From the NCBI RefSeq assembly GCF_007559435.1, contig NZ_VMBP01000002.1:558001-622000 (forward strand): DNA of 64,000 bases. Reading direction: 5' to 3'. The DNA comes from Ancylobacter moscoviensis (GTDB lineage Bacteria; Pseudomonadota; Alphaproteobacteria; Rhizobiales; Xanthobacteraceae). A program made the translations under genes and the position numbers. Under the pieces are notes generated by a model. It saw nothing but the letters and a program-made list of their open reading frames with translations. It was not told the origin of the DNA and made no database searches. Position 1 is the first letter of the stretch. Every line of letters begins with the position of its first letter. Below are positions 57,701-64,000 of this stretch, piece by piece.

Positions 57701-60700
57701 CCCGGCGATCGCGCAATGGGCGAGCCGTGCGCCGAAGGTGCCAGTGCGTCTCGCCGTCGGCGAGCGGGACGCGCGCGAACTGCGCCTCATCGCCCGGCGC
57801 ACCTGGCGCTTCTTCGAGACCTTCGTCACCCCGGCCGACAACATGCTGCCGCCGGATAATTTCCAGGAAGTGCCGAAGCCGATCGTCGCGCGCCGGACCT
57901 CGCCGACCAATATCGGCCTCTATCTGCTCTCGGCCGTCGCCGCCCGCGACTTCGGCTGGGCCGGCACGATCGAGACCATCACGCGGCTGGAAGCAACGTT
58001 CGCGACCCTGAAAAGGCTGCCCCGCTTCCGCGGGCACTTCTTCAACTGGTACGGGACAGAGAACCTCGCATCATTGCCGCCCGACTATGTCTCGTCCGTC
58101 GACAGCGGCAATCTCGCCGGCCATCTCATCGCGCTGGCCAATGCCTGCGAGGAGTGGACGGATGCCCCCGTCGGCGTGAGCGCGCGCGCGGGCATTCAGG
58201 ACGCTCTCGCGCTGGCGCGCGAGGCGATGACGGCCCTGCCCGGCGCGGGCAGCCCGCAGGGACTGGCGCTGGCGGCGGCCCTGGACGAGATCGACGCCCA
58301 GCTGAACGGCGTGCAGGCATTGGAAGCGACGGCCCCGGTGCTGAAGCGGCTCGCCGACAAGGCCGCGAGGATCGCGAAGGAAATCAATCCCGCGACCGGC
58401 GACGAGAGCTCCACCGATATCGCCTATTGGATCGAGGCGCTCGGCAGGGCGGTCAGCGAACATGAGCGGGACCGCCTTGAGCTTCTGGCGGTGCCGGCCG
58501 CCACGCGGGATCGCCTGACCGCGCTGGCCGACACGGCGCGGACCATGGCGATGGAGATGGACTTCGCCTTCCTGCTCGACCCCGAGCGGAAGCTGCTTTC
58601 CATCGGCTATTCGCTCACCGAGAACGGCCTCGACCCGAGCTGCTACGACCTTCTGGCGTCCGAAGCGCGGCTCGCCAGCCTGTTCGCCATCGCCAAGGGC
58701 GATGCGCCGACCCGCCACTGGTTCCGGCTCGGCCGGCTTGCGACGCCGCTCGGCAACGGCTCAGCGCTGATCTCGTGGTCGGGATCGATGTTCGAATACC
58801 TCATGCCGTCGCTGGTGATGCGCGCGCCGGCCGGCAGCGTGCTCGAACAGACCAACCGCCTCGTGGTCGAGCGCCAGCAATCCTATGCCCGGCTGCTGGG
58901 GATTCCCTGGGGCATGTCGGAATCAGCCTATAACGCCCGCGACATCGAGTTCACCTACCAATACGCCAATTTCGGCGTGCCCGGTCTCGGCCTCAAGCGC
59001 GGCCTCTCGGAGAGCGTCGTCGTGGCGCCCTATGCCACCGGACTCGCCAGCATGGTGAACCCCGAGCGCGCGCGGCAGAACTATGCCCATCTCGCCGAGC
59101 TGGGCGCGCAGGGTCGCTACGGCTTCTATGAAGCGCTCGACTTCACCCGTTCGCGGCTTCCGGAAGACGAGGACGTCGCCATCGTCCGCAGCTTCATGGC
59201 CCATCACCAGGGCATGACCATCGTCGCTATCGCCAACACACTGCTGGGCGGCGAGATGCGCGCCCGATTCCATCGCGAGCCGATGATTCGGGCGAGCGAG
59301 CTTCTGCTGCAGGAACGCTCGCCGCGCGACGTCGTCGTGGCCCGTCCCCGCGCCGAGGAGGTTCGCGCCGCCGCCGTCGATGCTCGCAGCGAGGGCGCGA
59401 TGGTCCGCCGCCTGACCGCTCCCGCTCCGGGGGCGCCGATTACGCACCTGCTCTCCAATGGCAGCTACGCCGTCATGATGACAGCGGCCGGCAGCGGCTA
59501 CAGCCGCTGGGGCGACATCGCGGTCACGCGCTGGCGCGAGGACGCCACGCGCGACGACTGGGGCTCCTTCATCTTCCTGCGCGATATGAGGGGCGGCAGT
59601 GTCTGGTCCGTCACTACGCAGCCGATGGCGGACGCTGCAGGTGAAAGCGACGTGGTGTTCGGCGAGGACCACGCCGAGTTCATCCGTCACGATGTCGGCC
59701 TGACCACGACGATGGATGTCATCGTCTCCGGCGAGCACAATGGCGAGGTCCGGCGCGTCTCGCTGACCAATAGCGGGCGGCGGCCTCGCGAGATCGAGCT
59801 GACCTCCTATGCCGAGCTCGTCCTGACCACGCCGGCCGCCGACGATGCCCACCCGGCCTTTGCCAAGATGTTCATCGAGACCGAGCATCTGCCCGACTTC
59901 GGCGCCCTTCTCGCCACGCGCCGGCTTCGGGCGCCGGGCGAGTCGCAGATATGGGCGGCGCATTTCGCGGTGGTGGAAGGCGAGGTCGCCGCCAATCCGC
60001 AATACGAGACCGACCGCGCCCGCTTCATCGGCCGCGGGCGCAGCGTCGGCACGGCCGAGGCCACGGCGGGCGGCCGGCCGCTCTCGAACACCGTGGGCAC
60101 GGTGCTGGACCCGGTCTTCTCGCTACGCCAGAGCGTGCGCATCGCGCCGGGCAAGGTCGCGCGTGTCGCCTTCTGGACCGTCGTCGCGTCCTCGCGGGCG
60201 GAGCTGCTCGATCTGATCGATACCCATCACGACCGCAACGCGTTCGACCGGGCCAGGACCCTGGCGTGGACACAGGCACAGGTCCAACTTCGACACATCG
60301 ACGTGGATGTGGAGGAAGCCGCCGACTTCCAGCGGCTCGCCGCGCCGCTGCTCTATGCCGACCGGCGCTTCAGGTCGCCCTCCGAGGCGATCATGCGCGG
60401 TGCCGGCCCGCAGTCCGGCCTCTGGCAGCATTCCATCTCCGGCGACCTGCCGATCGTGCTGCTGCGGATCGACGACGTTGAGGACATGGCGCAGGTGCGC
60501 CAATTGCTGCGCGCGCATGAATATTGGCGCATGAAGCGCCTCGCGGTTGATCTGGTCATCGTCAACGAGCGCGCCTCCTCCTATGTGCAGGACCTGCAGA
60601 TCGCCATCGAGGCGGCGGTGCGTACCAACGCGTCGCGTCCGCTGCTCGACAAGGAACCGGCGCAGGGTTCCGTTTATGTGCTGCGTGCCGATCTCATGAG

Positions 60701-63275
60701 TGTGGAGTCGCGTGCGCTTCTGCGCTCGGTCGCCCGCATCGTGCTTTTGGCGCGGCGCGGCACCATCGCTGCCCATCTCGCCCGCCTGGGCCAGCCGTCG
60801 AATTTCCCGCCCGCCCGGCGCCGGGCGCGCGCCTTGACCTCGATGCACGGTCCCGGGCCGCGGCACAAGCCGCCTGCGCTCGAATTCTTCAATGGTCTGG
60901 GCGGCTTCGACAACGATGGGCGGGAATATGTGACCATCCTAGGGCCGGACCAGGTTACGCCCGCGCCTTGGATCAATGTCGTAGCCAATGCCGGCTTCGG
61001 CTTCCAGATATCCGCGGAGGGCAGCGGCTATTGCTGGGCGCAGAACAGCCGCGAGAACCAGCTCACCCAATGGTCCAACGACGCCGTCGTCGACCTCGTG
61101 GGCGAGGCGATCTATGTGCGGGATGAAGAGAGCGGCGACCTATGGAGTCCGACTGCGCAGCCGATCCGCGGCGATGGCATCTATGTCGCGCGGCACGGCT
61201 TCGGCTACAGCCGCTTCGAGCATGAGGCGAACGGCATCGCCCTCGACCTGCTGCACTTCGTGCCGCTCGACGATCCGATCAAGATCTCCCGATTGAAGCT
61301 CACCAACCTGTCAGACCGGCCGCGCAAGCTCTCAGTGACCGCCTATGCGGAGTGGGTGCTCGGCGCCTCGCGCGGAGCCTCCGCTCCGTTCATCACCACG
61401 GAGCTCGACGAGCAGAGCGGCGCGATGCTGGCGCGCAATCGCTGGAGCGCCACCTTCGGCTCCCGCGTCGCCTTCGCCGATCTTGCCGGGCGGCAGACCG
61501 CGTGGACCGCGGATCGCACCGAATTCCTCAGCCGCGATGGCAGGCCCGCATCACCTCTCGGCCTTGCGGGCAATGCGCCGTTGTCCGGGGTGACCGGCGC
61601 GGGCCTCGATCCGTGCGCCGCCTTGCAGACGATGGTCGAGCTCGGCATCGGTGAGACAATCGAGGTCGTCTCGTTCATCGGCCAGTGCGGGTCGGTGGAG
61701 GAGGTGCGGGCGCTGATCGCCCGCTATCGTCAGGCCGACCTCGATGCCGTCCTCGCCGCCGTAACGGCCCATTGGAACGCGGTGCTCGGCACCGTCCAGG
61801 TGAAGACGCCGGACCGGGCGATGGACATCATGCTGAACGGCTGGCTGCTCTACCAGACGCTGGCCTGCCGCATCACCGCGCGCTCCGCCTTCTATCAGGC
61901 GAGCGGCGCCTATGGCTTCCGCGACCAGTTGCAGGACGGCATGGCGCTGACGCTGGCGCTGCCGGCGGAGACGCGCGGCCATATAATGCGCGCTGCGGGG
62001 CGGCAATTCGTCGAGGGCGACGTCCAGCACTGGTGGCTGCCGCAATCGGGCCAGGGCGTGCGCACCCGCATCTCCGACGATCATGTGTGGCTCGCCTTCG
62101 CCACTGCCACCTATATCGACAGCTCGGGCGACGCCGCGATCCTCGACGAGCCTGTGCCCTATCTCGACGGACCGCAGCTGCTGCCGGAGGAGCACGAGCA
62201 TTTCTTCCAGCCGATGCCGGCGGACGAGACCTCCTCGCTGTTCGAGCACTGCGCCCGCGGCCTCGACCATGCGCTTTCCCTCACCGGCGAGCTTGGCCTG
62301 CCGCTGATGGGGACGGGCGACTGGAACGATGGCATGAACCGCGTCGGCGAGGGCGGTAAGGGCGGGAGCGTCTGGCTCGGCTGGCTGCTGATCCGCACCA
62401 TCGAGTTGTTCGTACCGCTGGCGGAAGCGCGCGATCCCGAGCGCGCCCGGCGCTGGCGCGCGCATGCGGCGTCAGTGCGGCGGGCGCTGGAGCGCTCGGC
62501 CTGGGACGGGGAATGGTATCGGCGCGCGACCTTCGACGACGGCACCTGGCTCGGCTCGAAGGATAGCGGCGAGTGCCGCATCGATTCCATCGCGCAATCC
62601 TGGGCGGTGCTGTCGGGCGCTGCCGATTCTCTGCGTGCCGCCACCGCGATGGCCTCGCTGGAACGCCATCTGATCCGCACTGAGGAGCAGCTCGCCCTGC
62701 TGTTCACGCCGCCCTTCGACCGGACGCCGCTTGAGCCCGGCTACATCAAGGGCTATCCGCCGGGCCTGCGCGAGAATGGCGGGCAATACAGCCACGCCGC
62801 CATGTGGGCGGTTCTCGCCTTCGCCAAGCTGCGTGCGGGAGACAAGGCGCATGATCTCTTCGCCCTGCTCAACCCGATCAACCATGCCCGCACGCCCGAT
62901 GAGGTCGAGCGCTACAAGGTCGAGCCCTACGTCGTCGCCGCCGACATCTATTCCGTCGCTCCGCATGTGGGGCGCGGCGGCTGGACCTGGTACACCGGCT
63001 CGGCGGGCTGGATGCACCGCGCCGGCGTAGAGGGCATTCTCGGCATCCGGCGGGAGGGTGATTTCCTCATCGTCGCTCCCTGTATGCCAGCGGCGTGGCC
63101 GGGCTTCGCGGCAACGGTGACACTAGGTGGGGTAGTCTGCAGGATCGAGGTTCGAGTCGTCGGCGAAAATCAAGAGCCATACTCGGTGCTCGACGGCATC
63201 CACATCCCGTCACCGGACAGATCCGCTCGTATTCCCTTCGACGGCGAGAATCACGATCTCCTGATGTCCATCTGA
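54744..63275 (+). CDS. ndvB: Cyclic beta-1,2-glucan synthase NdvB/ChvB
   Basis: The 2843-residue protein makes cyclic beta-1,2-glucan from UDP-glucose at the inner membrane, for osmotic adaptation and host interaction. A helical N-terminal region is followed by two membrane spans (about 418-475), a GT84 glycosyltransferase core (YVITLDADTRLPRDSALRL at about 633, VAKRQHRWMRGDWQLLPW at about 780), further spans (about 825-870 and 945-990), a long linker with glycoamylase-like FGVPGLGLKRGLSESVVVAP, and a C-terminal GH94 phosphorylase-like unit with GTGDWNDGMNRVGE (about 2520) that trims and cyclises the chain. It is complete. The apparent TTG at 54741 precedes the more likely ATG 54744. Confidence 0.95.
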   Translation: MNPIADLRRYALQLRSRTWQGSVWNDPAPIREELFGAERLEQHARSLAAAQPIALRPPSVPPLHARLKDNAGVLLAAYRATAADAEGGRAVVPAAEWLLDNYHLVEEQVREIRDDLPPGYYRQLPKLAEGPFAGYPRVLGLAWAYVAHTDSHFDPKMLRRFIAAYQQVEPLTIGELWAVAITLRIVLIENLRRLADQITVGRQWRREADLLADCLLTSGEARAALEADILIRSPEPLDEVFAAQLVKRLRDQDPRIMPALGWLDARLRAQAASVDGVVQRAQQRLGASNVSVRNVITSMRMISDIDWPEMFESVSLIDDRLRAGSAFAAMDFPTRNLYRSAIEQLARGSPASELDIAGQALQAVTQAASATSHAADDGPASDPGHHLIGNGRRAFERTIQYRPPVRLRFSRLSIRLGIGGYIGTIVAITLGLVALALWTLSAAGLSGGWLALFGLISFVPASEVATALVNRGVAWMFGATSLPGLELAGGVPSSLRTLIAVPTLLTSEADLLEQVERLEVHFLSGTSGDLTFALLSDGIDADCEVLPWDAPLLELAAQGIEQLNRRHGPGPAGERFLLLHRHRRFNPGEGKWMGWERKRGKLHELNRLLRGADDTSFMAVGGRPPQVPEDVQYVITLDADTRLPRDSALRLVGKMAHPLNRPKFDAAEQRVVSGYGILQPRVTPSLPIGREGSFYQRVISGGGGMDPYAAAVSDVYQDLFGEGSYTGKGIYEIDAFEAALAGRIPENALLSHDLFEGVFARAGLASDVEVVEEFPARYDVVAKRQHRWMRGDWQLLPWVFGEGTARHGLTRVGRGKMLDNLRRSVLAPFTLLALCLCWLLPMPAALIGTLLVVACVAVPAFLPILFAVLPGRPGMRLRSHLARLRADMWLATAQTLLSLTFLPDHAWRAADAAIRTLLRLMMTHRHLLEWTTAAKSSAGPRLDLAGFYQQMAGSTALAFLLAAGALLVMPSSWPLVLPCALLWLGAPAIAQWASRAPKVPVRLAVGERDARELRLIARRTWRFFETFVTPADNMLPPDNFQEVPKPIVARRTSPTNIGLYLLSAVAARDFGWAGTIETITRLEATFATLKRLPRFRGHFFNWYGTENLASLPPDYVSSVDSGNLAGHLIALANACEEWTDAPVGVSARAGIQDALALAREAMTALPGAGSPQGLALAAALDEIDAQLNGVQALEATAPVLKRLADKAARIAKEINPATGDESSTDIAYWIEALGRAVSEHERDRLELLAVPAATRDRLTALADTARTMAMEMDFAFLLDPERKLLSIGYSLTENGLDPSCYDLLASEARLASLFAIAKGDAPTRHWFRLGRLATPLGNGSALISWSGSMFEYLMPSLVMRAPAGSVLEQTNRLVVERQQSYARLLGIPWGMSESAYNARDIEFTYQYANFGVPGLGLKRGLSESVVVAPYATGLASMVNPERARQNYAHLAELGAQGRYGFYEALDFTRSRLPEDEDVAIVRSFMAHHQGMTIVAIANTLLGGEMRARFHREPMIRASELLLQERSPRDVVVARPRAEEVRAAAVDARSEGAMVRRLTAPAPGAPITHLLSNGSYAVMMTAAGSGYSRWGDIAVTRWREDATRDDWGSFIFLRDMRGGSVWSVTTQPMADAAGESDVVFGEDHAEFIRHDVGLTTTMDVIVSGEHNGEVRRVSLTNSGRRPREIELTSYAELVLTTPAADDAHPAFAKMFIETEHLPDFGALLATRRLRAPGESQIWAAHFAVVEGEVAANPQYETDRARFIGRGRSVGTAEATAGGRPLSNTVGTVLDPVFSLRQSVRIAPGKVARVAFWTVVASSRAELLDLIDTHHDRNAFDRARTLAWTQAQVQLRHIDVDVEEAADFQRLAAPLLYADRRFRSPSEAIMRGAGPQSGLWQHSISGDLPIVLLRIDDVEDMAQVRQLLRAHEYWRMKRLAVDLVIVNERASSYVQDLQIAIEAAVRTNASRPLLDKEPAQGSVYVLRADLMSVESRALLRSVARIVLLARRGTIAAHLARLGQPSNFPPARRRARALTSMHGPGPRHKPPALEFFNGLGGFDNDGREYVTILGPDQVTPAPWINVVANAGFGFQISAEGSGYCWAQNSRENQLTQWSNDAVVDLVGEAIYVRDEESGDLWSPTAQPIRGDGIYVARHGFGYSRFEHEANGIALDLLHFVPLDDPIKISRLKLTNLSDRPRKLSVTAYAEWVLGASRGASAPFITTELDEQSGAMLARNRWSATFGSRVAFADLAGRQTAWTADRTEFLSRDGRPASPLGLAGNAPLSGVTGAGLDPCAALQTMVELGIGETIEVVSFIGQCGSVEEVRALIARYRQADLDAVLAAVTAHWNAVLGTVQVKTPDRAMDIMLNGWLLYQTLACRITARSAFYQASGAYGFRDQLQDGMALTLALPAETRGHIMRAAGRQFVEGDVQHWWLPQSGQGVRTRISDDHVWLAFATATYIDSSGDAAILDEPVPYLDGPQLLPEEHEHFFQPMPADETSSLFEHCARGLDHALSLTGELGLPLMGTGDWNDGMNRVGEGGKGGSVWLGWLLIRTIELFVPLAEARDPERARRWRAHAASVRRALERSAWDGEWYRRATFDDGTWLGSKDSGECRIDSIAQSWAVLSGAADSLRAATAMASLERHLIRTEEQLALLFTPPFDRTPLEPGYIKGYPPGLRENGGQYSHAAMWAVLAFAKLRAGDKAHDLFALLNPINHARTPDEVERYKVEPYVVAADIYSVAPHVGRGGWTWYTGSAGWMHRAGVEGILGIRREGDFLIVAPCMPAAWPGFAATVTLGGVVCRIEVRVVGENQEPYSVLDGIHIPSPDRSARIPFDGENHDLLMSI

Positions 63276-63645
63276 CGAGACAAACACATGAAAGCACCGT
63301 CTCGCCGACCCCGATAACGACGGTCGTGTTGGCCGACGACTTCGCAGGATTCGTCACTTTCATTCGCATGAATAGGCTCACCCTCAACCGATCGCCACAT
63401 CATCGAACGGCTGCATAAAGGTGAAGGAAATTTGCTCTTAAATCAGCCGGTCTGCGCGCTTCATGCCAATGCTGCCGGACAATAGTTCGAGCATAAGTCA
63501 GCCAACGCACAGGAAGAGGACATTCTCAACTTTGGCGTCCGCTGCCGACGCGCTGAGCTGCCCGACAGCGGACGCTTCCAATGTCTGCAATGGGTCAACT
63601 CGAGGCATTGCGCCTGATACACCCACGATTGCCGGGGCTCGGCCG
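63276..63645. other. 370-base stretch without a recognised gene
   Basis: Between ndvB and the DUF3883 gene there are only short frames on both strands with no motif or ribosome site. CGAGAC and GTCTCG around 63277-63311 could form a weak hairpin. No T-tract terminator for ndvB is evident. Confidence 0.4.
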
Positions 63646-64000
63646 CTACAACAAGCTCGCCTGGAAGTTGGTCGCCATCAGCGATACATGTGCCTCCAAC
63701 GGCTGCCGCAGCTCGAACGCCTTCGGCTCGCGGGCAAAATTCCACAATCGCACTAGCCGCCAATCCTCGCGCCGCTCACTCGCTAAGGCCAGCTCATTGC
63801 GCGTGATGTGAAACGGCGTGCGCTCCCAGCCATTGGTCGTCTTCACCTCGATCAGCCGATCGCTGCCATTGGTGTCGAAGCTCAGGATGTCATAGCCAGC
63901 GCCATCACCATCGACATGCGACACCCAGCGGATGCGCTCGGCGAGATCGGTCCGGCCGGCGGCAAGCAGGCTGGCACGCTCATGGGCGAGAACGCGTTCC
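63646..64000 (-). CDS. DUF3883 domain protein, 5' part beyond the window
   Basis: The frame runs off the right edge. The visible 117 C-terminal residues contain LAERIRWVSHVDGDGAGYDI and LSFDTNGSDRLIEVKTTNGW, then PFHITRNELALASE and WRLVRLWNFAREPKAFEL, the DUF3883 pattern. It has a D...E-V-K-T core, which resembles a PD-(D/E)xK nuclease active site, and is common next to helicases in defence loci. The domain is usually C-terminal in a larger protein. The stop is at 63646. Confidence 0.78.
   Translation of the reverse strand, partial: ERVLAHERASLLAAGRTDLAERIRWVSHVDGDGAGYDILSFDTNGSDRLIEVKTTNGWERTPFHITRNELALASERREDWRLVRLWNFAREPKAFELRQPLEAHVSLMATNFQASLL

Noticed and set aside
63461..63811. Small frames between ndvB and the DUF3883 gene
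   Set aside because: No ribosome site, no motif; one overlaps the DUF3883 coding sequence antisense.

Overview
The window is high-GC alphaproteobacterial DNA. The guaB - MAPEG - rsmB - guaA gene order, a C-terminally conserved NdvB and a Ppx/GppA with a basic N-terminal extension point to the Rhizobiales (Hyphomicrobiales), possibly a Xanthobacteraceae-like genus. The genus is inference; no rRNA or tRNA gene is present to fix it.

Positions 1-8767 are ordinary housekeeping chromosome: ppx/gppA overlapping rlmE, a convergent DHA2-type drug exporter, guaB, a MAPEG membrane protein, rsmB and guaA. The 3' end of guaA is occupied by an integrated element of about 32.4 kb (about 8756-41188). It is bounded by an imperfect direct repeat (GAGTGGGAATGA / GAGTGGGAGTGA), and copies of the 9-mer TGACGGTAT lie near both ends. 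It carries a guaA-type tyrosine integrase, an AlpA-like regulator, part of a P-type conjugation operon (trbF, trbG, trbI, DUF2274, LysR), a maintenance block (HTH, DUF2285, XRE, DUF736, DUF2493, TOPRIM, strawberry-notch/DarB-like protein, ParB, ArdC) and a defence cargo. I read it as a decayed integrative conjugative element (ICE). A deletion has fused the first codons of a RepA-like gene in frame to the tail of trbL, removing relaxase, coupling-protein and most trb genes. A SNF2 helicase is cut at its DEAH box, and a DUF6499/DUF2285 gene is frameshifted.

The defence cargo (33.9-39.9 kb) is the most interesting part. An AbiEi/AbiEii toxin-antitoxin pair behind a palindromic operator is followed by three tightly overlapping genes: a SIR2-domain protein, a HerA ATPase and a DEDDh (DnaQ-like) exonuclease. 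SIR2-HerA is a known two-gene anti-phage pair; the translationally overlapping exonuclease may make this a three-component variant. A secreted nuclease-like protein and a DUF6508 protein close the element.

From 41.2 to 54.7 kb lies a patchwork of stress and envelope genes: DUF6894, a divergent HWE histidine kinase / response regulator pair, a PHB-depolymerase-type esterase, groES followed by a groEL with a large internal deletion, small conserved hypotheticals, two transglutaminase-fold proteins, NhaA, a fatty-acid desaturase and a cold-shock protein. The 2843-residue cyclic beta-1,2-glucan synthase NdvB fills 54.7-63.3 kb. The window ends inside a DUF3883 gene on the minus strand.
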